From positions 1 through 33,006 of IMG/VR virus record IMGVR_UViG_3300045935_000083: 33,006 nt of DNA; one strand, 5' to 3'. This stretch comes from a virus. A program made the position numbers and the translations under genes. The notes under the pieces are model-generated. The model was not told the DNA's origin and did no database searches. It saw only the letters and a list, made by a program, of their open reading frames with translations. Positions 11,824 to 20,502 of this stretch are shown piece by piece. Position 1 is the stretch's first letter. Each line of letters begins with the position of its first letter.

Positions 11824-12684
11824 TCATCCCTTCTTGGGCGAGTAGATGTAGTAGCGCTCGGTTTCTCCGGAGCCGAAGAGGTGCAACGTTCCGAAGTCCA
11901 CGGGGCTTGAGCCGTGGCCCGAGGTGCGGTCAGGAGAGTCCTTGGAGGGCGTGAACGCCTCCGTGTGGTGCCCGACGCCTGAGCCGTAGACGATGTAGCC
12001 CCAGCCCTTCTTGCGCAGCCCTGCGAGGCTCGTCTCCTTCCACCCGTTCGACTCAGAGATCAGCGTGCCGGTGTAGCCGCCGGTCCAGTTCGACCCGTTG
12101 GGGTCTCCCAGCTGCGCAGCCTTCGCCCAGCCAGTGACGGTCGAAGAACAATCGGATCGGTGCCCGTACTCGGGGCCACCGACGAGTTCGTGATCGATGT
12201 CCCAGGATCCCGACATGCTGTAGAAGTTCCGGCGCTTACCGTTCGAGCAGTTGGCGACGGAGGTCAGGCATGCGAGGAACCAACGTTGTTTCGGAGTGCC
12301 ACCTTCAATCTTGTTTCCGTTGACCTTCGGCCGGAGCTTCTTGATCTCGGCCTGGAGCTGGTCCTGGTCGGCTTCCAGTCCTTTGATCCGCTGCGTCAGC
12401 TTCCTGATCACTCCGAGCCAGTACTGCGCTCTGAGGTGGTTCTTGTAGGCGACATGGGCGTAGCGGTTCGCCTGCTTGATCGCTTCTTCGGCCTTGACCT
12501 GGTTCACCCCGGAGCCGAGCTTGAGGAAGCTGTCAGCTCGTTCCTGGGCTTTGACCTGCTGGCTGTGGGCCTTAAAGGCGCGCTTGCGGTTTGCCTTGTA
12601 CCTACGCTGAGCTCGCGCCAGGAGTTTCTGGTTCAAGCCGAGCTTTTCTGCCACCTGACTGAGCAGGTGCTTTAGACGGGCCAC
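11824..12684 (-). CDS. Endolysin, NlpC/P60-like
   Basis: A 286-residue protein starting with GTG after a full AAAGGAGG site. Residues 1-120 are basic and form a long coiled coil (Lys/Arg/Ala-rich, QVKAQERADSFLK). The C-terminal domain has the catalytic pattern of NlpC/P60-type endopeptidases: Cys in HRSDCSSTVTGW (Cys179) and His in GSGVGHHTEAF (His239 or 240), with YTGTL between. It should cut peptidoglycan stem peptides. There is no signal peptide, so it depends on a holin, and candidates lie on both sides. Confidence 0.85.
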   Translation of the reverse strand: MARLKHLLSQVAEKLGLNQKLLARAQRRYKANRKRAFKAHSQQVKAQERADSFLKLGSGVNQVKAEEAIKQANRYAHVAYKNHLRAQYWLGVIRKLTQRIKGLEADQDQLQAEIKKLRPKVNGNKIEGGTPKQRWFLACLTSVANCSNGKRRNFYSMSGSWDIDHELVGGPEYGHRSDCSSTVTGWAKAAQLGDPNGSNWTGGYTGTLISESNGWKETSLAGLRKKGWGYIVYGSGVGHHTEAFTPSKDSPDRTSGHGSSPVDFGTLHLFGSGETERYYIYSPKKG

Positions 12685-12720
12685 TTGGCCCTCCTTTCGG
12701 TTATGGAAGCCGCGGAGCGG

Positions 12721-13032
12721 CTAGCAGGCGACGACGCTCAGAGCGTCGATCGTGCGTTCTTGGTTCTGCAGGCTTTCCCGCAGGGTGCTCACCGGGATTC
12801 CGGGGATTCCCTTCGGGTGCTCGCGGAGGAAAAGCCGGGTGCCCTGGGTGCGGCTTTCCAGGTCGGAGGTGAGGGCGCAGATGGCCTCGTGGGTTTCGGA
12901 ACCTTCGTTGCTCTTGTGGGTCAACAGGTAGGCGCCGCCTGCGACCACGACAACGAAAAGAGCCACGCTGATGACGAACGCTGCGATGGCGATCTTCAGC
13001 CCTTTGACGGGTCCGACCCGCACCCGGTCCAT
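12721..13032 (-). CDS. Lysis-cassette membrane protein
   Basis: 103 residues from the ATG at 13032 (TGATG with the previous stop). A longer frame to 13107 lies inside that gene. Residues 12-37 are one transmembrane helix (LKIAIAAFVISVALFVVVVA). The outer part is helical with a cysteine at about 52 and a C-terminal cysteine, so a disulfide is possible. Its place between a coiled-coil/TM protein and the endolysin suggests a lysis role such as a holin partner or spanin-like protein. No named family is recognised. Confidence 0.65.
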   Translation of the reverse strand: MDRVRVGPVKGLKIAIAAFVISVALFVVVVAGGAYLLTHKSNEGSETHEAICALTSDLESRTQGTRLFLREHPKGIPGIPVSTLRESLQNQERTIDALSVVAC

Positions 13033-13337
13033 CAACCGGCCCCGGCCTGGAGGATCACGGCTGCCAGCATCAAGACGAACGTCGTAAACGACGCAGCCGC
13101 AGCCCAAAGCCCTCTTCGAATCCAGACCATTTCACTCCTCTGCTCTTCCCGGGCCTTGGACAGTTCGCGTTTCATCTCCCCGATGTCCTCACGGATTTCC
13201 CGGACCTCGGTACCCGTGACCTTGATTTCGGTCTCGTGGCGGGCCGAGTGGTTGCGGAGTTCGCTGACCGAGCGATGGCTTGCGTCCAACCGTTGCTCAT
13301 GGGTGCGCAGTCGGACCTCTATCGCGCTGGCCTCCAT
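13032..13337 (-). CDS. XhlA-like coiled-coil/TM protein, putative holin
   Basis: A 101-residue protein. A charged coiled coil fills residues 1-72 (RLRTHEQRLDASHRSVSEL, GEMKRELSKAREEQRSEM). One transmembrane helix follows at 77-97 (GLWAAAASFTTFVLMLAAVIL). This layout matches haemolysin XhlA-like phage proteins found in lysis cassettes. It starts the cassette, coupled to the stop of the 1430-residue virion gene (TGATG). Confidence 0.65.
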   Translation of the reverse strand: MEASAIEVRLRTHEQRLDASHRSVSELRNHSARHETEIKVTGTEVREIREDIGEMKRELSKAREEQRSEMVWIRRGLWAAAASFTTFVLMLAAVILQAGAG

Positions 13338-16300
13338 CAGCCGCCCCCATATTGCCCGACGCCTGCCGAGTACTGACCCGGCCCAGAGCTGTATTGGCCC
13401 TTGCCACTGCTGTATTGCCCGCCCCCTGAGCCATACTGGCCCTTCTTCGTCGGTTCACCGTTGGGTCCGGTTTTCCAGGCGTCTTCGACCGCCCGCAGGA
13501 GTTCCTTCTGCTGTTCGGTAAAGGGGCGCTCAGCAGGCAAGAAGGGCGCCTCTTTGCGCTTCACGTAGCCGCTGGCACTTTCGGCTTTGTGGATCTCGTG
13601 CAAGACCTTCGGCAGAAGCTCGGGGCGCGGCCTGCCGCTCTTGCCATAGAGAAGTTCCTGCACGAGCTTGGAGTCGAAGGGACCGGGAATATCCCCTTCG
13701 CCGTACTTCGTGTCGAATTCCTTTTCGAGCTTCTTCGTATTCGCGTACTGCTCTGCGGTCTGCCCGATCAGGGGGTTGCCTACCGAGCGCTCCGTTCGCA
13801 ACGGGTCCTGGGCAGCGAACGCTTGGGCAGCGGGGCTGGCGCTTTCCCCCAGTTTGGGCAGGCCGAGGAATCGTGCCAACGGCGAGAGGTTGGCGAATTG
13901 CCGCGCCGCGTAGGCGAGGCCGTTTTCACCGATGTCCTGGCCGGTGTAGCCGGACTTGCCGAGGGCGGCTTCCGCTGCGATGGCAAGGGGCGGCTGGACC
14001 TCGCCGATCAACTGCGAGGGTTTGCCAGTGACGAGCGACTGCTGCACCGTGGAGAGGCCCGGGAAGGTCCGGACGCCCGCCGGGAGAATGGTCGGTTCCT
14101 TGCCCTCGCCGCTCTGCACCACCGGCATCGTGTAGTCGAGGACGCCCGGGACTGCGCCTTTGGTCGCGGCTATCTTCTGAAGCTCCTGCGCATTCACCTG
14201 ACCCAGAGTCGCCAGCGCCGTGGCAACCACCGGATGGTCCATCGGGAAGTGGTAGAGCATCCACAGCACGGAGTAGCGCTGGAAGGGGTAGAAGATCGTC
14301 AGCGGCGCGAAGTGTTTCTCGAAGACGGTGAAGCTGTTCCAGTTGCCCGCCATCGCGTTCATGTCTTTCATGAACTGGTCCCCCAACTTCGGGTGGGCGG
14401 CGACGTAGGCCATCCGCTCTGCCGGGGTCATTCCCTTCATCTCCTCGATGGCGCGGTCCATGTTGGCGAACATGTTGCTCGCGGCGTGGCGCCAGAAGTT
14501 GAAGCCTTTGGAGGCTCGGCGGAAGTCGCCCTCCACCTTTGCCATCCCGGCGACCTCCCGGAAGAGCCCGGCTCGGGAGCGGTCCAATTGCCCGAGCTTC
14601 GAGCCGTTCACTACCTCCCAGGCATGGCGCCACACCGATTTGCCGCCGGCAGCCCGGATGGGGTTCATGTAGCCCTCTGAGCGCAGTGCCTTGATCGACG
14701 GCGCCCCCAGCACTCCTACGGAGGAACCGACCACGGCCTTGATCTGGGCCTGATCCTCGGCGTCAAGTTTCGCAATCTCGCGCAGGTTGGCAATCGCGCG
14801 TGGGATATGAACGACATTCCGGCCCAGGGCAGCAGCCAGCGGTAGCCCCTCCTGCGGAACCTGGATCAGCGCGAAGGCCGGAGAGTTGAGGATCGTCCTC
14901 GTGGCGAAGTTGGTCGAGTGGGCGAAGAACTTGGTCACGCGCCCGAGCGGTTCCATGTGGCCCATCAGCTCATGAATCGCTGCGCCGTCCATCGGCGCGA
15001 ACTTCTCGCCCTTGGCGCCCTGCATCGCTTCGACCTCTCCCGCGAGCTCTTCGCCTGCCGAGAGTTTCTGCCCGTGTTCGACCTCTGCCATGAGCTGACG
15101 CTGGAACTCCTCGGGGCTCATGTGGTTCTCCCCTTTGAGAAGGGCTTTCAGCATTTGCGGGCGGACGAAGATCGTTCCGTCCGGAACCTTGTGGGCGTTG
15201 ATCGCCTGCTCCACCTGGCCCTGGGTGAGGAAGCGTTTGCCTTCCACCTTGCGGGTGGAGCGATCAAAGATCCGCTCGAGCCCCCGCACCGTCGCATCGC
15301 GCGCTCTTGGGGCTTCTACCGAGTGGTGCAGCAGCGACTCGAAGCCCGACTCGGCGTTGCCGCTCTGAGCCGCCAGCCCCCGGGAAGGCCAGACCTTGCG
15401 GAGTGGCAGCGAAGCGCCGTAGTTAGGGGCTTTGTCCTCGCCCTTGAGGCCGGAAGGGACTTTGTTCGCCACGTAGGCTGCGGGTTTGCGGAGTCCGAGC
15501 CGTTCAATCTCCGGAAGAACCTCCTGGACGAAGGCTTTCTCCTGCTCTGGATTCCATGCAACCGCCCGGGTAGTCGAGACCCCTCCCTCTGCCCCGCCGT
15601 GCTCAGGCGGGCGCATCAGCCCGTCCATCGACTTCAGGAGTGCCTCGCGCATCTTCAGCGCCCGCGTCTTGCCCGCGCCCTCTACCTGCTTCAGGCTTTC
15701 GGCGTAGTCGAGGGCTTCTTTGCGACTCCACCGGTCGGTGCGTTTCGGGACTGCCTTCTTCAGCAAGGCTGCCGTGTCCGAGCCGACCCGCTCCTCGGGG
15801 AAGAGTACTGGAAGTTTGCCTTCCTCCTTGCGGATGGGATTGATGAGGTTGTGGACTTGGGCTAGGTAGCGGTGGCGGGCCGAGGTGCCTACTGCCTCGG
15901 ATTGGCGCTCGAAGGCCGCGGCCGATCCGCTCAGGGCCTCCCCCCGCTTGCCCTGGAACATCTCCGGGTGATCCACGATCCACTGTGCCGAATGGCGGTC
16001 GAGATGCACGCCCGCCGGGATGCTCTCGGGCTTCGCGTCTCCATAGCCCCTGAGTAGGCGGTGGGCGTAGTCCACGGAGCGCTGGTCAAGCGGCAGGCCG
16101 TGTTTGAGGATCACCGCCAGAGCGTCGGAGTCGTTCTGCTGGGAGCGGTCGACGCCCTTGGAGCGGCGCAGCGGCTTGGCGATCGCCTTCGCCTCTCGTT
16201 TGCCCGCGTATTCGGCCTCTTCCTGCATCCGGGCCACGGTGCGGGCCGTGTGGTGTCGAGAGCGCTGCTTCTCGGTCAGCTTGCCGACGCCACGGAAAAC

Positions 16301-17629
16301 GTAGTTCTCCCCCGGCCGCGAAGAGTCGGCGACGGGCTGGCGGATCTTGCCTTTGAGCCGGCGCTTAGGGACGAACCGCCCGGCCTCCTTCGCGGCTGCC
16401 TCCTTGGCGATTCGCTTCTCGCGGGTGCCGGCGCGCCTGGTCTCGACGGTGGCCCGGATCTTGCCACGCACAGAATCCTCGTAGAGGCTCGTGCCCTTGG
16501 CCTTTCGCACAAGGTGAGGGACTGGGATGAAGGGGACCAGGCCGGTTTCATGGAGCGTCGTCTGCTCGACCTTCTTGGGGTCTCCAGAGGCGAGGTTCGT
16601 TGCCATCTGCTTCGTGCCCTCGTAGAGAGTCGAAGCCTCCTTGGTGAGCGGGTCCGTTGAGCCGGTCCGGGCCGACTTGACAGCCGCCCCCCCGACCGCG
16701 AGCGGAGCCGTGAGGAAGCCGAGGACGCCGTGCCCCGTAGTCACAGCTACCTGCCCCGGGTGGTTCACGGTTGCAGCTGCGGTTCCCTCGAGGAACGCCC
16801 GCGCACGCTGCCCTGGATCGAACCCGTTCACTTCGACCGCGCCCGGGGGCAGTGCTGCGGCAGCCGGGACGCCCGCTTTGACCGGGTGCTTGACGACGGT
16901 CCTCCCTGCTCCTCGAGCGGTGGCCCTGCGTCCCTCGGAGGTCGCTACCGCTTTCTTCGCAGTCCGGGGAGCAGCCTTGACCTGACGCGCTTTCTTCCCG
17001 GGGTACCTCTTCGCCCGCTCGGCAGCCTGCTTAGGCGCTGCCTTGACCTTCGCGACGATCTTCGCCCCGGCCTTCTTCTCGACGGTGCTGACGCCTTTTT
17101 CAAGCGCCCTCTCGCCTGCCTCCTTTGCCGCTGCGCTCCCTAGGGCTTTGGCTCCTGCCTCCACCCCGGCCTTCGCGAGCCCTGCGGCTCCCGTGACGAT
17201 CGTCGCGGCTTCGATCGCATGGGTTATGTCTTCCGGTTCGCCGAGGTTTTCGTGCCGCTTGAGATAGTCGAGCTGCTGTTTCTCGTAGGCCCTGGGCGCG
17301 TATTTCTTCAGGATCTCCGGCGGCGGTGCAGCTCCGGTCCTGGCAGCAGCAGCGGTGACATGCGGGTTGTTCTTCGGCTTGTAGGCAGGCGGCAGGACAA
17401 TGAGCGCTCCCGGCCGCTTCGACTTCGCGGCCTTGGCCTTGCTCTTCTTCGGCTTCGACGGGGGAGATGAGTTCGGCACGTAGACCGTCACCGGGGTCTT
17501 GGTCTTGTGTTCCTTGACCGTGAGATCACCAGAGGTGCCCCCGCTCTTGCGGGAGACCTTGGGGCGGGTTTCGGATTTCTGCCGTCCCTTCCCCGGGACG
17601 AAGACGGTGTGGCCGGTTCTAGCGGGCAT
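13337..17629 (-). CDS. Large internal virion / DNA-ejection protein
   Basis: A 1430-residue protein, the largest in the window. The N-terminus is basic and low-complexity (SKPKKSKAKAAKSKRPG), followed by Ala/Lys-rich helices with hydrophobic stretches near residues 140-160. A central helical region includes FATRTILNSPAFALIQVPQEG, and a later segment has FAPLTIFYPFQRYSVLWMLY. The C-terminus ends in five repeats of the form GQYxSGx. Size, helix content, hydrophobic patches and position after the tail genes fit the ejected internal proteins of podoviruses. The segment IHELMGH lacks the spacing of a zinc-protease site. No lysozyme motif was noticed. Confidence 0.7.
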   Translation of the reverse strand: MPARTGHTVFVPGKGRQKSETRPKVSRKSGGTSGDLTVKEHKTKTPVTVYVPNSSPPSKPKKSKAKAAKSKRPGALIVLPPAYKPKNNPHVTAAAARTGAAPPPEILKKYAPRAYEKQQLDYLKRHENLGEPEDITHAIEAATIVTGAAGLAKAGVEAGAKALGSAAAKEAGERALEKGVSTVEKKAGAKIVAKVKAAPKQAAERAKRYPGKKARQVKAAPRTAKKAVATSEGRRATARGAGRTVVKHPVKAGVPAAAALPPGAVEVNGFDPGQRARAFLEGTAAATVNHPGQVAVTTGHGVLGFLTAPLAVGGAAVKSARTGSTDPLTKEASTLYEGTKQMATNLASGDPKKVEQTTLHETGLVPFIPVPHLVRKAKGTSLYEDSVRGKIRATVETRRAGTREKRIAKEAAAKEAGRFVPKRRLKGKIRQPVADSSRPGENYVFRGVGKLTEKQRSRHHTARTVARMQEEAEYAGKREAKAIAKPLRRSKGVDRSQQNDSDALAVILKHGLPLDQRSVDYAHRLLRGYGDAKPESIPAGVHLDRHSAQWIVDHPEMFQGKRGEALSGSAAAFERQSEAVGTSARHRYLAQVHNLINPIRKEEGKLPVLFPEERVGSDTAALLKKAVPKRTDRWSRKEALDYAESLKQVEGAGKTRALKMREALLKSMDGLMRPPEHGGAEGGVSTTRAVAWNPEQEKAFVQEVLPEIERLGLRKPAAYVANKVPSGLKGEDKAPNYGASLPLRKVWPSRGLAAQSGNAESGFESLLHHSVEAPRARDATVRGLERIFDRSTRKVEGKRFLTQGQVEQAINAHKVPDGTIFVRPQMLKALLKGENHMSPEEFQRQLMAEVEHGQKLSAGEELAGEVEAMQGAKGEKFAPMDGAAIHELMGHMEPLGRVTKFFAHSTNFATRTILNSPAFALIQVPQEGLPLAAALGRNVVHIPRAIANLREIAKLDAEDQAQIKAVVGSSVGVLGAPSIKALRSEGYMNPIRAAGGKSVWRHAWEVVNGSKLGQLDRSRAGLFREVAGMAKVEGDFRRASKGFNFWRHAASNMFANMDRAIEEMKGMTPAERMAYVAAHPKLGDQFMKDMNAMAGNWNSFTVFEKHFAPLTIFYPFQRYSVLWMLYHFPMDHPVVATALATLGQVNAQELQKIAATKGAVPGVLDYTMPVVQSGEGKEPTILPAGVRTFPGLSTVQQSLVTGKPSQLIGEVQPPLAIAAEAALGKSGYTGQDIGENGLAYAARQFANLSPLARFLGLPKLGESASPAAQAFAAQDPLRTERSVGNPLIGQTAEQYANTKKLEKEFDTKYGEGDIPGPFDSKLVQELLYGKSGRPRPELLPKVLHEIHKAESASGYVKRKEAPFLPAERPFTEQQKELLRAVEDAWKTGPNGEPTKKGQYGSGGGQYSSGKGQYSSGPGQYSAGVGQYGGG
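13340..13445 (-). repeat. GQYxSGx heptad repeats
   Basis: Five tandem copies of about 21 bp encode GQYGSGG, GQYSSGK, GQYSSGP, GQYSAGV and GQYGGG at the very end of the 1430-residue protein. The units differ in their codons, so they are not recent identical copies. Gly/Tyr/Ser repeats of this type are flexible and may self-associate or mediate contact in the virion. Confidence 0.7.
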
Positions 17630-18736
17630 CTACGGGAAGGGCTGGGGAACGTTGAGGTCGGGTTTCGGCGGGTGGCGCTTCAGGTAGCGAGCGACCGCCC
17701 AGCGGGCCTCTGCCGGGCTGACTTCGCTTTCCTTGGCCACTTCGCGTTCGAGTTCGGCTCGGGCGGCAGGGTTCTTCGGGTAGCCGTGGGCCTGGATGAA
17801 GGAGTGGACCGTGGAGAGGGCGTTTTCCCGGCCTTCGCGGACATCGTTCCTTTCGCTACGGGTCTTCCCGCCGTGCTTGCCTTCGTTCTTCGCCTTGCGG
17901 TTCTGGTTGTGCTGTTCGGCGTTTTCGTTGTGCTGTGCTTCGTTGGCGCGTCGGTTGTCTTCAGCTTCCAGGTGAGCCTTACGCTGGTTTTCGCGCCGGT
18001 CTTCCCCACGTTCGATCGCGCTTTCGCGCGCTTCCTGCCCGGCCTTTTGCTGTTCGATCCCGAAGGCACGTTTCTTCAACAGTTCTTCGCGGTAGCGGGC
18101 GCGGGTGGAGTTGAAGTTCTTGACGGCCTGGGCACCCTGCTCTTTCTTCGCCGAGAGGAGATCCTTTTCGTAGCCGTGTCGACGGGCTCCCTCGTCCTGC
18201 ATCGATTTCACCCGCTGGCCGGCCCCGATCCGTCCCTGTTCGGTCAGATAGGCGAATTGGTTGGCGCCCCGGGCGGCAGTGGCGGCGCCCTGGACATCAC
18301 CGGCGAAGTTGCGCTGAGCCTGAGCTGCGTTGGCCCGAGCGGTGATGGCCTGCGTAGGAGCTTCCACCCCACGAGCCGCGGCGGAGGCGGCGGCTTCCTG
18401 GTTCAACCGGGCGGTGTTCTGGGAGTCCAGAGCAGACGCCTGGCCGATCATCCCCTGAGTCTGCTGGGCGGCATCGGCATAAGCCTTCTGCGTAGCGTCG
18501 GTGGCTCCCTGGACTTTCTGCAGGTATTCGTTCCACCATCCCCCGACTTCGTTCTGACGCTTGGTGGAGGCTGCGATCTGCTGGTGGATCTGGCGCTTGA
18601 CCGGAAGGTATTCGGGGCGCGTTTCAAGGTAGGACTGCTTGACTGCTTCCCGGCGGGTTTTCGGCGGTGCCCACCACGGCGGCGCGGGCTGTTTGTGCTG
18701 TCTCGGCGGGTGACCTGGATGTTTCATCCTGCTCAT
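17630..18736 (-). CDS. Helical internal virion protein (putative)
   Basis: A 368-residue protein, almost wholly helical and rich in Gln, Ala, Arg and Glu. The N-terminus is basic and Pro/His-rich (MSRMKHPGHPPRQHKQ). Long coiled-coil-like stretches fill 50-300 (TDATQKAYADAAQQTQGMI; EQQKAGQEARESAIERGEDR). Its ATG overlaps the upstream stop (ATGA) and its stop touches the 1430-residue gene, so the two are probably made together. This fits a member of the ejection apparatus. Confidence 0.6.
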   Translation of the reverse strand: MSRMKHPGHPPRQHKQPAPPWWAPPKTRREAVKQSYLETRPEYLPVKRQIHQQIAASTKRQNEVGGWWNEYLQKVQGATDATQKAYADAAQQTQGMIGQASALDSQNTARLNQEAAASAAARGVEAPTQAITARANAAQAQRNFAGDVQGAATAARGANQFAYLTEQGRIGAGQRVKSMQDEGARRHGYEKDLLSAKKEQGAQAVKNFNSTRARYREELLKKRAFGIEQQKAGQEARESAIERGEDRRENQRKAHLEAEDNRRANEAQHNENAEQHNQNRKAKNEGKHGGKTRSERNDVREGRENALSTVHSFIQAHGYPKNPAARAELEREVAKESEVSPAEARWAVARYLKRHPPKPDLNVPQPFP

Positions 18737-19491
18737 GCCTTCTTGCCCTTTCCGATGCCGTATTTCTTGCCCTTCTTGGTCTTCGCGTAGCTGCCGCCGC
18801 CCGATCCGCCACCGCCAGAGGGAGCCGAGGCGGTTTCGGGTTCGAGCGGTTCCTTTTCGGCCGCTTCGACCTTCTTCCAGGCTGCCTCTGCTTCAGCGCC
18901 CTTCAGTTCGTCCCCTGCGGCGAGTTCTTTCGCCATGAGTTCCTGTAGAGCGGCTTGGTAGGCCATCTTCAGGCTGTTTTCTTCCCGATCGTGGCCGGTG
19001 CGGTTGTAGCCGAGCTGGTTCTGCAGCGAGCCCGAGTAGAGGTGGCCTGCGCCTCCCAGAGAGGTCTGAGAAGCGCGGTTGTTTCGCTGGAAGCTCTGCT
19101 CCAGCTCGGCCGCGCGCGAATAGGGATTCGATGCGAAGCCGTTGAAGCCGGGGTCGAGGCCGTATTCCTGCTCAGTTCTTAGGCGGGCTGCGCCGATCCC
19201 GGTGAGTGCGTTGCCGTATTTGGCTTTCGCCGCGGCAAGCGAGGCTTCGTAGGCCGAGTCCCAAGGCGCCCCGGCCGGAGCTGCAGGAGTCGAGGCCGCG
19301 GGAGCCGCTTTCTGCTTCAGGCTTTTCGCGTACTCGGTGTTCTGGAGTTCCCCTTTGGGAGACCACTGGGGGGAACGTGCGCCCAGCGGGCGGCTTGCGC
19401 CAACGCCTACGCTCCCTCTTGGGGCTGCGGTCCCACCGTTGCCGCGGGCGGCTCTCGGCTGTGGTTTGACTGCTCTGGCTATTGCTGGCAT
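18733..19491 (-). CDS. Virion-associated protein (putative)
   Basis: A 252-residue basic protein with low-complexity ends: Ala/Pro/Gly/Arg at the N-terminus and GGGGSGGG plus Lys-rich KTKKGKKYGIGKGKKA at the C-terminus. The middle (AYEASLAAAKAKYGNALTGI, then RAAELEQSFQRNNRASQTSL and GHLYSGSLQNQLGYN) resembles a conserved region I recall from actinophage virion proteins placed before the ejection proteins. Function not established. Confidence 0.6.
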   Translation of the reverse strand: MPAIARAVKPQPRAARGNGGTAAPRGSVGVGASRPLGARSPQWSPKGELQNTEYAKSLKQKAAPAASTPAAPAGAPWDSAYEASLAAAKAKYGNALTGIGAARLRTEQEYGLDPGFNGFASNPYSRAAELEQSFQRNNRASQTSLGGAGHLYSGSLQNQLGYNRTGHDREENSLKMAYQAALQELMAKELAAGDELKGAEAEAAWKKVEAAEKEPLEPETASAPSGGGGSGGGSYAKTKKGKKYGIGKGKKA

Positions 19492-19495
19492 CTGG

Positions 19496-19885
19496 TTAGG
19501 TCTCGGCTATCCATGAGAAGAGGATTTTCGTTCCGCCTGCGGGGGATATCCCCTGGACGTGTTCGCCCCTGAAGGTGATCGTGGTACTCGTGCTTGCCAC
19601 CGCTGCGACGTGGACCGCCGGGTTTGACGAGGCGATTGCGGGGAAGACTTCGGCGGTTCCGAGCCCGTGGCTCACCGCTAGTTCTTTCGTCAGCGGCGAT
19701 CCCCCGGGGAATTCGACTTCGGCCTTGCCGCGGTTGATCGTCCTGCTCGCAGGCGTGGGGTTCTGGGGACTCAGTTCCTTCGCGGATTTCCCAAGATCCT
19801 CGGCCTGGAGCGGGAACCTCTGGCCTACCTGGCGGAAGTTCTGATCCGTTGCCTGGTCGTCTACTGCTTGCAGGGGGAGGCTCAA
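19496..19885 (-). CDS. Small appendage/tail protein
   Basis: A 129-residue protein starting with TTG after AAAGGAG. The stretch LTKELAVSHGLGTAEVFPAI, then AVHVAAVASTSTTITFRGEH, is typical of a small beta-sandwich domain found on phage tail fibres and appendages. The promoter of the opposite metalloprotease gene would have to lie within it. Confidence 0.6.
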   Translation of the reverse strand: MSLPLQAVDDQATDQNFRQVGQRFPLQAEDLGKSAKELSPQNPTPASRTINRGKAEVEFPGGSPLTKELAVSHGLGTAEVFPAIASSNPAVHVAAVASTSTTITFRGEHVQGISPAGGTKILFSWIAET

Positions 19886-19905
19886 CTGGTCTAGGCTCCT
19901 TTGCC

Positions 19906-20502
19906 GTGAAGTGGCTTGGTTTCTTTCTGGCGCTCGGGCTGCTGCTTCCGGCGGGGGCTCAAGCGCAGACGACGATCATTGCGCCGCCGGGGTCAGGGTT
20001 CCCGTACCAGCGCTGGGTAGACGAAGCGGCGATGCCGACCCCCGACCTATCCATCAGCATCATCGAAGGTGACAGCGAAGGGGAAGGATGGCCCTGCCAT
20101 GTGCCCTATGCCCCCAAACCGCTGGCAGCGTGCGCTTTCGTGGAACAAGGCACTGCCTATTTCGACCCGCTTGGTGGTGAACCTCGCTTCACGCTCTACC
20201 ACGAGCTTGGACACTTCGTTGACGTTGCGACGCTGACCGACGCTGATCGTCGCTGGTTTGCCGATTTCATCCGAATGCCGGTTGATCCGTGGCTCTCAGA
20301 AGTAACCCACAACACTGCGGGAGAGGACTTCGCAAGCGTCTATGCGACCTGTCTACGGTTCGGGCTGCGCGTCCGATTTACTCAAATGGAATTGGAAGAC
20401 GGGCGCTACATCTACCCCAAGCGCCACTTTCGTCTCTGCCGTTGGATTGAGCGGGTGACCACGGCCACTACGCAGCAAGCAGTAAGTAGCTCAGCCGGGT
20501 AG
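19906..20502 (+). CDS. Secreted zinc-metalloprotease-like protein, antisense moron
   Basis: 198 residues from the GTG at 19906, chosen because it starts a clean signal peptide (MKWLGFFLALGLLLPAGAQA, cut near residue 20). The zinc motif is HELGH at 99-103, and GEDFASVYA at 139-147 supplies Glu140 as the likely third ligand, the pattern of many gluzincin-like host proteins. Two or more Cys pairs suggest an exported fold. It is the only plus-strand gene inside the late region. Its start overlaps the end of nothing sense-related but lies opposite the 19496-19885 start region, and its 3' end overlaps the convergent fibre-like gene by 35 bp. No terminator or good ribosome binding site is visible. 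The role is unknown. Confidence 0.7.
   Translation: MKWLGFFLALGLLLPAGAQAQTTIIAPPGSGFPYQRWVDEAAMPTPDLSISIIEGDSEGEGWPCHVPYAPKPLAACAFVEQGTAYFDPLGGEPRFTLYHELGHFVDVATLTDADRRWFADFIRMPVDPWLSEVTHNTAGEDFASVYATCLRFGLRVRFTQMELEDGRYIYPKRHFRLCRWIERVTTATTQQAVSSSAG

Noticed and set aside
13337-17629. IHELMGH in the 1430-residue protein as a zinc-protease site
   Set aside because: The spacing is His-Glu-Leu-Met-Gly-His, not HExxH, and no third ligand pattern was seen nearby.
13589-18790. Long plus-strand ORFs opposite the virion genes (for example 13589-14680, 14918-15865 and 17507-18790)
   Set aside because: They mirror the codon pattern of high-GC minus-strand genes, have no sensible protein features and would sit wholly antisense to well-supported genes.
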